From the NCBI RefSeq assembly GCF_013373865.1, contig NC_050467.1, forward strand, positions 682,001 to 746,000: a stretch of DNA of 64,000 nucleotides, read 5' to 3'. Both the position numbers and the translations under genes were made by a program. The DNA comes from Monomorium pharaonis. Its lineage: Eukaryota; Arthropoda; Insecta; Hymenoptera; Formicidae. Shown here piece by piece: positions 24,493 to 36,250 of the stretch. The notes below the pieces were generated by a model. It saw only the letters and a program-made list of their open reading frames with translations, was not told the origin of the DNA and made no database searches. Within the stretch, counting starts at the first letter, position 1. Each line of letters starts with the position of its first letter.

Positions 24493-26813
24493 TTACGATT
24501 CCATTCCATGATCGGATGCGACTTCAGATTCCGATTTATCATATTCGGATGTGAATTCAGGTTCTTGTTTATCATGTTCGGATGTGATTTCAGGTTCTGT
24601 TTTATCGTGTTCGGATGTGACTTTAGGTTCCGCTTTATCGTATTTGGATATGACTTCAGGTTCTTCTTTATCATGTTCGAAGATGACTTTAGGTTCCACT
24701 TTATCATGTTCTAATGTGGTTTCAGATTCCATCTTTTCTTTCGGTTCTACTGCTTCATCTTGCGTGCATACGAGATTCGATGTTGAAGAACTGACTTCCA
24801 GTTTCTCAGGAGACTCGATTGAATCAGCGACATGAGAATCACAGACCGTTACCGTTTCAGTTTCAATAAAAAGCTGTTTATTGTTGTCCTTTAAATGCTC
24901 CACTTTCAAATTCGAGCAGCATAAAGTTTCCGTGTCTATTTGTGCCTAAATAAAGTGCAGATTTTTATTTCTGGAACAACGGGTAGAATGTCAGATTATC
25001 TTACCGCTTCGGTAAAATCGACGTCGTCCCTACTTTTGTAGCGCAAATTCTTACAAATGTGTTCAACTTGTTTGGGATCTACACCTGCTTCTATCAACGA
25101 CATCAGTACATCTCTTTCGGTGACAAGTATTTTAGGGTTTGCATCAACCAGCAGTACTGATTTCCTGGCAATTTTTGGAGATCTTTCGACTTTCATCATT
25201 TTCTGATAAGATTCCAGTTTTTCCATCACTTTGTTTTCATTCAGAGTCTTCGGTGGTGTAGGCGGCCTTATCTTGGATACGCTTAATAATTTTTGTGCAT
25301 GGATCAAATCTTCCAGTTCTTCATCGGTGTCTGAATCATCCACTACGTTTAAAGAGATCTTTAACTGATAGATCTCGTATAGCATTTTATTCTGAAATAA
25401 AAAGAAAGTCCACGAAGTTTTTTCAATAATAAAAAAAAATATTGTGACAAATGTAGCACAATAATAGTGCTCTTTTCATAACATATAATAATTTTACCAC
25501 TTATACCATATTCAATATTCCTTTATGTTGATTAACATGCTTCTTAAATACGTCTTGCAACTCTTTATCGGTATAAAGACCTCTCTGCATTATTTCTTTA
25601 GTGATGTCGTAAATGAATTTAGTGTATTTCTTTTCTTCTTCTTTTTGAGACACAAATTTGCAGATTTCTTCTGCAGACTTCTCATCACAATCGAAATCAT
25701 AACATTGCGAGACGCTCGAACACACAGAGCGATAATCCGTTATTTTCTGTCTTGGGGATTGAGATCTCGATTTAAACATCATTGAATCTAATCTAGTTGT
25801 GGAAGGAATTGAGAACTCTTTTTCGTATCTACATTTTCTACAGAAATAAAAAAAGTTGATGAAATTTTTAGTACCTAATATGTAAAGCGTGTAATTAAAC
25901 GCAAAGAATGGAAATAACTATAAAAAATATCAATTTTTTTCATTTATAGCAACCTTTTGAGAAAATTGAAATGCAAAATAATTAATAATTTGAAACTTTG
26001 ATATAAATTCACCTTTGTCGTGAAAAGCATGTTGATGGGCCAACTATATGAGGGATCTCTCGCGTAGAGTTTGATTCATTTGTACAACTAAAATTTGATA
26101 TCAAAAACTTTTTACGTTTTGGTAAACACGCTGTTGTTGGTGATATTCTTTGATTCTTCGCTATTGATCGTTGACGTCGATTCATTTGATCGGTTTCCTC
26201 ATAACGTGTTTGACTACTGCATACTCTAAGCTGATGATCTAAATTACAATTGCAACTATCCAAATGCTTTGCATTTAAATCTAGTGCTAACATATCCTGC
26301 ATGAAAATTTAAAATATATTTAAACACATGATTTATTAGCTTTAAAAAATAAAAGATTCAATTTTCTAATCTCCAAGTTATAGATTAGCTTAACAATTCA
26401 GAAATTATCCTTTTAAATTTATTCCAATTTCAAATGTGCTAATTGCATTAAACTTTACCATGGGATGATGTTTAGTATCATAAGCTAATTTGTCGATCAC
26501 ATCGTCCGTTACTTCTAGATATAAACAGACTCTGTTATCATCAGCTCTTTGCACTTTACGCCGCTGATTTCTTTTCAAGCAATTTTTATTTCTCGTATCG
26601 ACTATGCTTTTTGCCTTTAAAATCCGTCGTAGATGCGAGCTCATCGAGTTATACGCCTCCAATTGTTCATAATAGTTCTGTCCCGTTTGATTATAAGCTA
26701 TAATTTTCACACAATGTTTAATATTATAATTGCGACTCAAAATACTCTTATCGACATATTAAACACTCACCGCTGCTCTTTAGATTAACCTCCTTCCTCA
26801 TGCATTTTGTCAT
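24493..26813 (-). CDS. SPATA7: SPATA7 homologue (ciliary/connecting-cilium protein)
   Basis: Six exons on the minus strand: 26813-26771, 26697-26459, 26296-26013, 25837-25507, 25391-25005, 24945-24493. They join to 578 residues (human SPATA7 has 599). The N-terminal block YNSMSSHLRRILKAKSIVD matches the human HYNKILSAKAAVD region. The best conserved stretch is in exon 4 (EEEKKYTKFIYDITKEIM, GLYTDKELQDVF, HVNQHKG). SPATA7 supports the ciliary transition zone and interacts with RPGRIP1 in vertebrates; the insect role is inferred. Residues encoded by 24500-24710 form about six tandem 11-residue acidic repeats of type EHDKxEPEVTS. The ATG at 26813 could follow a TATCAG acceptor, so a further 5' exon is possible. 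Confidence 0.8.
24500..24710 (-). repeat. In-frame 33-base coding minisatellite in SPATA7
   Basis: Six or so imperfect 33-base units encode EHDK/KYDK plus EP(E/K)V(T/I)S. The reading frame is kept in every unit because 33 is a multiple of three. It lies in the last exon and gives a highly acidic tail. Units differ at synonymous and replacement sites. Confidence 0.8.
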
Positions 26814-27513
26814 TTCTGATAAAAAATTCAAGATTAGGATTTTCGATAATTAACAAAATATAATTATTAAGTGATTAATTTCTCTTATTAAATTTTGAAC
26901 GGTGTAGAGTGATTCGGTGACATTAGAAATTTGCCATCCTCCCTTTACATGGGAATTATGCCATGTCTGCCATTTATACAAGATAAAGTTTTGTTGAGGG
27001 TTTTGTCGCTAAGCAACGCGCACGTGCTCAAACTTCCACCATCTTCACCTCGCTTGGTATTCTTATTAAAAATGGGACTGTGCGCACAAGTGGCAGTATG
27101 TACAATTTATAGAGAGTTTCAATAAGATATAACATTGTATTTTAAACATAAAATGAGAAATGGATGATTACATTTGGTATAAAATGTGTAATGAATGATA
27201 CAATAATTGAGATATAAATTATATAAAAGAATAACATATATGATAGCTTTATATATTAAATATCGATAGACGCTAAGATTGTTATCAAAATATTGACTGC
27301 ACTTTGTTTGGTAGATATTAGAAAACTTAAACACATAAATGCGCCGTTTTGCGGCAACGATCAATCACGGTATAAAAATATAAGTTTTCTCTTATGTTTC
27401 TTTAGATCACTATTGAAACGTTAAAAATCTGTATATCTAAATCTAGGCGAAGTATTGTTGTTTGGAAAATTCCATTTTCGACAGACAGTAATTGAACACT
27501 CTAGGAATGATCG
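26814..27513. other. Region between SPATA7 and SLC66A2
   Basis: Both neighbours are on minus, so this holds the SPATA7 promoter and the SLC66A2 3' untranslated region. Short frames exist but none resembles a protein family. Confidence 0.45.
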
Positions 27514-28631
27514 TCAATCCGATCTTGTTGGAGCTCTAGTATGTACAGCACTACTGGTTTTGTAGAGATATACTTGTGCTAATATGGCAACATCAATCGT
27601 GACTTGAACAGCACCGCACACCTGAAACTGTACAGGCGTATCCCTTAAAACAAAATAGCACGTTTTGAAGATATCTCCCACAGTCCACATCGCCACCATG
27701 GCTATACTGAAATTAAAGTAAAATATTACTTCAACTCTCTTACACACACGTCTTCACTTTCTCTCTTTATCCATAATTCTCACCTCATCCCTACAGTCGA
27801 CTTGTTCCTTGAATTACGAAGAAATTGAGGGACTCCTAGCATTGCCTCTATCAATACAGCTAAGAATCCAATGATTTCAATAAATATCGGTATATCCAGA
27901 AATAAATATGTTATCACACCACCTATGCTGGTAAACAGAATCATAAAACCCAAGTAGGACTTGAAGTCCGTCCACTTCCAAAAAAATCTGGCATCCAAAT
28001 CTGCAAAACATACAAATTGCGCTATCTATAAATGCAAGTGTGTGCCAATATTATTTGTATTAACTATCTATAATATTAAGATTATATTTACCTGTAAGTA
28101 CACGCTCTTTTGACTTAATTATCTGCGTTCGGTTTTGTACATTAATGCAAAGTTTAATCATAACAAACATTGTCAGAATCATAAGTATACTTTGTAACAA
28201 AAGTGGAAGCTCATAGTGTTTGCCAAACCTACAATAAAAATTTGTGAAGTTGGTATTTAAATACATTTGATGACTTTGTCATGTAACAACAAACATGTAT
28301 TAAATTATTAAAAAATATTAGAATATTATTAGAAGTATTATTAGAATGTTACACACAATACAATGTACAGTATAGACAATGTAGAATATATTGGAAGGGA
28401 ATAAAACTCATTTGACAAATTGTCTTTCACAGGTACGGACCAAAATAGTATGCGGAGGGTGTTGGCGATCAGGAGGGTGAGGCATACGTAGAGGGAGAAC
28501 CCTTCGGCATCCTCTTTCCTCTTGATCTCCTTATACTGCGGCACATAGGGCACGACCGCGCCGAAGATCAATGCACCGGACGCGATCCATCCGGCCAGGT
28601 TTGTCACGTTCAGCTCGTACGTGTCGTTCAT
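27514..28631 (-). CDS. SLC66A2: PQ-loop transporter SLC66A2 (PQLC1)
   Basis: Four exons on minus, 28631-28441, 28228-28092, 28000-27784 and 27706-27514, give 245 residues. The first PQ-loop motif is VVPYVPQYKEI and the second AMLGVPQFLRN. Both lie in three-helix bundles, with about seven membrane segments in total. GDIFKTCYF near the C-terminus also matches the family. SLC66A2 is a PQ-loop protein of endomembranes (Golgi/endosome), linked in vertebrates to the ATP8B/phospholipid scrambling network. The exon 1 donor is GTCCGT, a weak site. It is chosen because it alone gives phase 2 and the conserved RILFWFGKHYELP junction. The gene starts at the ATG at 28631; a GTG lies just upstream in frame. 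Confidence 0.92.
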
Positions 28632-30068
28632 CGTCGTCACGAGAGTACACCGCTTCTAGCGCACCCCGCTCCTGATCTACTGCTGCATCGAGAAGAGGCG
28701 ATAATTGTACGCGCGAATGATTAACGAGTAAATCATCGTACGTGTGAATGAGATTTACGCTTCTAGGTTAAAAGCCGGCCATTCATCGTGCTGCCAATAC
28801 GTGCCACAGGTGCAACATAAGCATGTATTCATATTCGATCAACGCCCAGCCGCGACGTCGATAGACCGAATTCGCGATACACGTCGGGACAGATGGTTGT
28901 CACCGTTGGTCATTGCATTGTGTGGGATTTCGGATTCCGATCCCGTGACACACAACACGCGATTCAAGTTCAAGCGCGGGATAAATGCGTGTGTTCTCAT
29001 ATGTTTTTATTTTCCTGCATTTTCTATTCGATCGCGTTCAAAAGATACGAGAACATTTGATGAATAACCGATAGAGGTCACCGCGATGGCTCGACTTTTT
29101 CGACAAAATTGCAACAATTTAAAAGCAAAAAGTACGTACGCGTCTATACGTATATAATATTTACAAAATGAAAATTGTAAAAAAAAGAAGAAAAATCTGT
29201 ACTCACATCTACAAACTTTTTCACTAAACAATACCAAATTGCCGTTACGTATGGTCGGTAATACAGTTTTCATTTCTCTTCGGAGCTACCGATAAGAATG
29301 TAACTCATTCTTGTCACTGGATATCCCCCTGATCTATAAATATTATGGACAGCTGTTTTTATATAAAAGCGCAAAAAACAACAATCGGCCGGGGATGCTG
29401 AGAAGACGACGTAGTAAGATGCAAGATGCATGAAAGGTACAATCGTATTACTTGTTTGTATTATTGTCTACCGTATCCGCAAACAGAGCGCGGTACGTCG
29501 TGGTACGCGGCACGTAATGATGATGAATTGATGATTCGCGGTTGCGATTGCTCGATAAGCTGATAAGTGCATGCACGCATACGCATTTCCCCGTCTTATC
29601 TCGGTTAATTGACGTACTCGCCTCGGCGGCGTCGAGCGAGAGAGTATAATGAACGCGTCCGAGTCCTCGGTGGACCAATCTCAACTCGTCAACAGGTCGA
29701 CCCGAACGACCCGGAGCATTGGTCGCGGTTAAACGGATTAATTCATTAGCCGTGTCACCCGCCGCGAACGGCAGAGCGAGGGCCCACGAGACGAGCAATC
29801 AAGTATGTTGATTGAATTACTCCGGGAACAGAGAAAACGTGTCGCGTAGCGCTAATTGCAGTCACAGAAACGTAACACCCAACAACACTTTTCTACAGAG
29901 ACAGAGTCGAGCAGGATAATCAAATCGTACAAAACAATAACAATATTGTTCGCCAATTGGACTGCGGCAATTGACGTGGAAGGTAAGCCTGAGTTTTGCT
30001 CTCAAGTAACTATGTAAATATTTTGAGGCTTGTCAGTGACATGCTATATGCAATTACATTAAATGCAG
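28632..30068. promoter_or_regulatory. Divergent promoter region between SLC66A2 and the LRR gene
   Basis: The two flanking genes diverge. The region is moderately CG-rich with no conserved coding exon. A donor GGTAAGCC at 29983 and an acceptor at 30068 suggest a 5' untranslated exon of the LRR gene ending at 29982, with an 86-base intron before the ATG. Confidence 0.45.
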
Positions 30069-32025
30069 ATGCAGTGGCTAGCGTTGATAATATGCCTCTA
30101 TGCTGGAGTGGCCAGTGCGCGTACAGAGGAGGACCAGCAGACGCAATCGAACGCAGGTGGAGCCTCCAATTCCCTTCCAGAACAGTGTTTTTACAGGCAC
30201 TCAACGGACTGTCCAGACTCAAACAGGTGTCCCTGCAAGAGGATCACACTTGCGAATGTACCAGAGGGCAATGCCGCGCTCTGTTGCAACACAGATCAAC
30301 AGACCCTGGAGGATGGCCTCTCTTGCATAGGTGAGAACTGTAATGCAATAACTTTTTTTAATTTATCGAACAGTATGTATTTGTTACACTCAACTTTATT
30401 TTTGCTGCTACCTTAGGATTTGCACATTCGAATATAAGTTACGTACACATACGTAACGCGACTCTGGATGTGTTTAATGCAAGCGAAGTTCGTTGGAGGA
30501 TGCTGAAGTCTCTGGCCATAACCGATGGCAAGATCGATCGATTGCGAGGGCAATTTCGCATGATGACGCCGATACAGTGTTTAAATCTCTCGAATAATGA
30601 GCTGCGCGAGGTAGAGAATAATTCGCTGACGCGTTTGGTGCAACTCACTACGTTGGATCTGTCTTATAATAAACTCACTTACCTTCCAGCTTTGAACACG
30701 ATGAACGGCCGGGAATTTTGGTTAGACATCTCAGGTAAACAAGCTGCCATCTGTTTCTCGGCACTGTTATCTTAATTAAACATATACTTATAACATATCA
30801 CTTTTCCATAGGAACAAATATACTCTCGTGTCACGATGTGTATCAGTATATCAATAAAACAGGTGAAAAGCAAATCACGTTTAATCGCGAGAACGAGACA
30901 GTTTGTTCCTCCCTGGCGACGTGGCACTGGTTCAACACCACGGAACAAGTGCCTCTGTCGCAGGTTCTTTATCTCAGTTTGGTACGTTGCAATATCATAT
31001 GACATCGCATAGGACTTCACGTACGAGATGTAATAAGAAAGAATTAATCTGTTTTAGTTGCAAACAGAATGTCCGAAAGGTGACACCTGGCAATGTCAGT
31101 GCGATATCAAGAGATTAGATATTATCGAGGGCAAACCACCTACGCACGCTGTAAACGTAGATTGCAGCGGAATGCAATTGACAGAGTTACCTGAAAAATT
31201 GCCACAAAATACTATAGCTCTCAATGTTTCCTATAATAATGTACGTGCGAGATGTTAGTAGGATTCTATGTTATTTATCGCGTACAAACTTGCACTTTTT
31301 TATAATGCTTTCTCTTGAATTCTTTTATAGATTACAGTTATAGATGATCTCAGTACTAACCCCCGTTACGAAGATCTGCGCGAATTCTATGCGGATTATA
31401 ATAATATCTCTTCGATAAACAAGCTGGAGGGTTCTAAATTTCTGGATAATTATGCCATCCTAAGTTTACGGTACAATAAAATTAAATCAGTAAGTAAAAA
31501 AAAATATATCTAATTCTTTGACGATATTAACTGCATTCACCCATTCTAAATATAATATGTTTAGCTGCCAACGTACATATTAAGCGCACACAATAAGAAT
31601 TATATGAGCTCGAGAAATCTGGTTAGACTAGGAGGCAACAAGTTGCATTGTGACTGTAATACTGCTAAGCATCTCAAGGTAAGAATGACATTTATAAAAA
31701 AAAACTAGTGTAAGATACAATATTAAAAGTTTTTTCATCTTTTTTGGTTTAGGCATGGTTACAAACGCGGATATTGGATTCCGACGAAGTAATGTGCGAA
31801 AATGTAAAGGAAAAAGTTATAGATTTAGAACCGTCGAAGATGTGCGTGTATCCGGGAGACTGGACGGATTATATATATTATATTATCGCTACCGAGGTGA
31901 TACTTTTGATTGGTTTGATAGCCAAAGTGTCTTATGACTATTGGGTGTTCAAAACGGCAGGATATCTTCCATGGCCGGCGAATAAAATGCCAAAGTTGCC
32001 GTGCGACTGGCTGTTCGAGACATAA
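30069..32025 (+). CDS. LRR type I membrane protein, halfway-like
   Basis: Seven exons, 30069-30330, 30417-30734, 30812-30981, 31058-31240, 31331-31489, 31565-31678 and 31753-32025, give 492 residues. A signal peptide (MQWLALIICLYAGVASA) is followed by a cysteine-rich segment (residues about 35-85). Leucine-rich repeats include LNLSNNELREV and LDLSYNKLTYLP, and there is a second cysteine/LRR block. A transmembrane helix lies at about 442-462. The short cytoplasmic tail is YLPWPANKMPKLPCDWL. This architecture and tail fit the Drosophila protein halfway, involved in the ecdysone response at metamorphosis. Singed wings 2 is a related alternative. The gene itself is secure; the orthology is from memory of the family and less so. 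Confidence 0.75.
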
Positions 32026-32458
32026 ATCGAGCGCAATTCCTAATATTAAATAACAAAAACAAGTGTGCAATAAAAATATGATAACTGCTAAGACACACTA
32101 AATATGTCTTTTATGATGTGTCAGGATATTTCCAATGACTATAATGGAAAATAATATTTAATTTTTCCATTCAAAAACAGAATTTCAAAGTAATCTCTGC
32201 ATTCATGTCCATGACAAATGTTTTGGTAAAATTTATATTTACTGTTTAGTGTATATATATGGTTGTTAAGAGATGTATCATATGTAATTTTATAAGTAAT
32301 TATACATTTATATATACTTTTATATATAAGTATTATTGTGCAAATAAATTATTTACAAATAATTTTATTGATATGTAAATATCCTTTTAATACAAAATCT
32401 CTATATACAAAAAACTCATCACATTTATTTTTCATTGTAAAACATACGAGTATCGTAC
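32026..32458. other. Convergent 3' region
   Basis: AT-rich interval between the stop of the LRR gene (+) and the stop of DDX52 (-). Contains AATAAA-like signals near 32068. No gene seen. Confidence 0.5.
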
Positions 32459-35212
32459 TTACAATTCTGTTTCCGGCTTCTTTTCAACACGCATCTTTCG
32501 TTTACGTTGTTTATATGTAGGCACGGTTAATATCTTTTCGCGTGCAGGTGCCGTACGCTCAAGCTTACGTCGTTCTTTTTTGCTGTGCTTCTTCATAGCC
32601 AGCATGTAATCCGGTACGTCGCATCCGGATGCTCGCATAACTGCCGCAATACTAAAAAAAAAAGAAACATTTTATATTATTTATTGCAATATACACGTAC
32701 GTAAAATACAAAATACACGAACGTTCAATCAACACGCACCTTCGTAAATTTATCGTATCTTGTTGAGTGAAAAACGTTATTGCGTTTCCTCTATGACCGG
32801 CACGACCAGTACGACCTATCTCAGAAAATGTTCAAGTGAAAAAACTGACAACTTTAGACAAATCAATGTTGTCCTGTTTCTCCGGACGTATTTGTGAGGT
32901 GATATGTGAAAATACCACTATAATGGCGATGTAATATCTTAACAGATGGTAATGCTTATTCTTTACGAGAGCATGATCCTTACATATTCAATACGAGAGC
33001 ATGACCCTATGTATTGTTAACAACACAATAGCTTACACAAAGCCGAAGGAAAAGAAAAGATACTCTTTGAATTGAGCGTACTGTTAACAATAAAAAGAGG
33101 AAAAAGCAAGACTAGAAACGCATAATTCTCCGCATTGTCGGAGAGACAGAACAACCCTGGATCTCGAGGATTTACTGGTAAGACCAATACCTACCTATTC
33201 TGTGGATGTACGAGATGGCGGATGGCGGGAAATCGTAATTTATAACGAGATTTACGCCTTTAAAATCTATACCTCTGCCCATCAATTCCGTGCAGATTAA
33301 AACCCAGATCTTTCCCTCTCTAAAGCAACGTACGGTATTGTCCCGCTGATAAAATATAATGATTAATGTACAGCTACGCGGGTCATTAAACGAAAGAGAA
33401 GTCTCTTGCTATACCTGTGTCATTGTTCTATCGGCATGAATAACGTCCACGTTAATCCCGTCATAAATAAGCTCATTGAAAAGTTCTTGTGCCCTCTCTT
33501 TGCTTTGCACAAATACTAAGACTGGTGGCGATATACCCTTTATTGATAATTAGAAACGTTTATAACGATATTTAAAAAGAGTAATAAAATATTAGAAGTA
33601 ATATTGCAACTTATCTTACCTTCTGAATAATATTTCGAAATTCTACTAATTTGCCTCTCTCGCTACCAACAAAAAGAAGCTTTTGATCTACCAAATCTGC
33701 AGCTGCATTTCTGTAATAAAACGAAAACATAATTATTAATAGTTTTACATGTTTATAAATAAAAATTTAAAGCACACATTTGCACATACCTTTGTCCAAC
33801 AGTTACCGTTATAAGACCCTTCATGTTACGACGGCACCACTTTGACACTGCCGGAGTATTTGTTGCGCTAAACATACCACGACGTAAACTCGGATTAACG
33901 CAAGCCCTCGTAATCTCATATAATTGTTCTCTAAAGCCGCGTATACCTTCCTCAAAAAGTTTATCCGCTTCGTCCACTATCAACCATTCAACGCTACAAA
34001 AGCAGAATAAGAATATCATTGCGTCTAAATTTGATTGTAATCAATATGAAATGTAATTGGAGTATAATTATAAAAAAACGTACTTATTTAATGAAATGGC
34101 TGGAGGATCTTGATTTAGAAGAAAGACCAATCGGTTTGGTGTAGTAATTAAAATATCTGCAACATAAATAAAGTTCTAAATTTTTCAGAAAAATCATTTC
34201 TATAAAAATGTTCATACTAGATATTATGCTTACCAAACTTTTGCGAGCTTGAAGGCCCATATTTGGTAAGAGCCTGATTCACTTTATTAATTATGTGAAT
34301 TCTAAAATCACAACTGTCGCTCAGTCTTAGGCATTCTCTGTATGTCTGTTTGGCCAATTCCCTTGTGGGACTTAAAATAACAGCACGAAAACCTTTCTTT
34401 TGTGGTCCACGCAAGCTGTGAATAATAGGCAACAAAAAAGCTGCAGTTTTTCCTGACCCTGTTGGAGCACAAGCCAGTATCTGTCTGCCCTATCATCAAG
34501 AAGAAAACATAGAATAGTTGTGTTGAAAAGACTATTAATGTTTAACTTGTTATAATAATTTACTCACCTCTAACATAATTGGCATCGCTTGCATTTGTAT
34601 TGGTGTTGGATACATATAGCCACTATTTTTCATGTTATTTAACAAATTTTCTGACACTTGGTAGTTGGTTTTCAATTCATTAAACTCTAATATTAATTTA
34701 GGTATGTGACTACCCGTGACTGAAATATGGTTTATATTCCTCAGATGATTTATCTGAAAAATGAATTATATTACAAATACGTCACAAAGGTTTTTTTATT
34801 TTATTGTAAATTTCAAACCTTCTCTTGTTCCAGCTTTAACGTCTTATCAGCAGTCTTGACTTTTTTCTTACGTTTCTTAGGTGGAATTCTTCCATCTTTC
34901 GATAGTTCATCCAACAATGTTATTTCATCAACATCTTCATCTTCATCTTTACATTTTCTTTTTCCATTACTTTTTGTATCAGGCTCTAATATCTCTTCTT
35001 TTATTTTTTCCACCATATTGTTTTTAGCATTTTTGCTTGGTCTCACCATCTATATAAAAAAATATATTAATGAAAAATTATACAAGCATACAGTTAGAGA
35101 TTAACCTTTATGAAAAATTGGTTACCTGAAACTTCTCTGCATCTTGTTGAAAGCGTTTCGTATCAAATTTGACCCCAGCTGTGAGTTTCTTAAAAATATC
35201 ATAAGCATCCAT
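32459..35212 (-). CDS. DDX52: ATP-dependent RNA helicase DDX52 (Rok1)
   Basis: Eleven exons on minus: 35212-35126, 35049-34819, 34753-34568, 34489-34234, 34156-34084, 33993-33790, 33710-33620, 33537-33415, 33345-33195, 32815-32740, 32651-32459. They give 556 residues (human DDX52 has 599). Motifs in order are the Q motif (YPTPIQMQAMP), motif I APTGSGKT, Ia PTRELAKQ, Ib TTPNRL, II VDEAD, III SATN, IV VLVFVQSKERA, V MGRGIDF, and VI HRIGRTGRAGHRG split by a phase-1 intron at 33194. The basic N-terminal and C-terminal tails suit a nucleolar protein. Rok1/DDX52 unwinds snR30-type snoRNA from pre-rRNA in 18S rRNA and small-subunit maturation. Motif III is SATN rather than SAT, typical of this subgroup. 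Confidence 0.95.
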
Positions 35213-35882
35213 AATGCTAAAGCACAGAAACAAGTCACGTGTAAACTTCAGGAACGAAGTGTTCGAACGATTAACAATAAGTACTCAACTTTGAACTCGT
35301 GGAAGTTGCGGAAGCATTAGCATGCCGGTAGACGGAAACAGACGGAAATATTTAAGGTTTGAGGTTAGGAAAATGTAGATAAAGAAGGAAATAATCTACA
35401 TTACGTGTATTATATGGTATAAACTACGTAAATTATAGTTTATATATTATTTATGTAAAGAATAATGAATCGATTCATCGATTTACGATTGTAAAAGGTT
35501 CAGATTTAAAAATAGTAAAAATTATATTCCATATTATTTTTAATATTATATGTACATACTTTTTAATTTTATACTTAAATTATTTTATCAACATTATATA
35601 AAATCAGATACATTAATAATTTTAAAATTTTATAACTTTATTATTTTTTTCTGTAAATTTGACTCGATCCAATCAAAATAAATTATTTATAGCGCGCTAT
35701 AATCATTTATTTTATTTTAATAATTAATTTACATTGCTTATTGTCTATAAAAAATTCTCAAGATTATTTCTTTTGAGAATAAAGCCTGGTACAAAATACA
35801 TATTAAATTAATTTTTTTATAAAAAATAATATGTTGTACACATTCATGTAAAGATAATAATATAGAGAACTTCTGTCAGAAC

Positions 35883-35954
35883 GGTCCCATGGTGTAATGG
35901 TTAGCACTCTGGACTTTGAATCCAGCGATCCGAGTTCAAATCTCGGTGGGACCT
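35883..35954 (+). tRNA. tRNA-Gln (anticodon TTG)
   Basis: The acceptor arms GGTCCCA and TGGGACC pair over seven bases. The D arm contains TGTAATGGTTAGCA (A box). The anticodon stem CTGGA/TCCAG closes the loop CTTTGAA with anticodon TTG. The T arm contains GAGTTCAAATC (B box). No intron. A run of eight T residues follows as the Pol III terminator. Internal promoter boxes are intact, so the gene is probably functional. The antisense open frame over it is an artefact. Confidence 0.95.
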
Positions 35955-35962
35955 GGTCGATA

Positions 35963-35970
35963 TTTTTTTT
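35963..35970 (+). terminator. Pol III T-run terminator of tRNA-Gln
   Basis: Eight consecutive T bases starting nine bases after the tRNA 3' end, the usual RNA polymerase III stop signal. Confidence 0.8.
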
Positions 35971-36250
35971 AAATATTTCAATAAAAAAATTTTTTTTATT
36001 TCTCACTCATAAACACACTTGCGCTAAAATCTGCGACTCGTTGTATCGCGTAATAAGTTTGTTAAAAAATTGTCGAGAAACGTTTTGCAATTCATCCACA
36101 TGTTTACTTCTGTCCATAACCTAATCTTAACCTCTAACTCGAGGCTTTTTACTTGTCTCTAACGTAAAAAGCAATTTATGTATACGTTTATATAAACCAC
36201 GTGCTAAAGTATTCTTGAGAATTCGATTGCTTGCGAGAAAAGATCAAGGG

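Larger units (their letters stand above)
35213..36250. other. Divergent intergenic region holding a tRNA gene
   Basis: AT-rich sequence between DDX52 (-) and DPH1 (+). It contains the tRNA-Gln gene at 35883-35954 and the promoters of both flanking genes. No other feature recognised. Confidence 0.5.

Noticed and set aside
29448..29798. 116-codon minus-strand frame
   Set aside because: No recognisable domain and antisense to the likely leader of the LRR gene.
35803..36006. Minus-strand frame with PRFELGSLDSKS
   Set aside because: This is the antisense translation of the tRNA-Gln gene, a common false protein.
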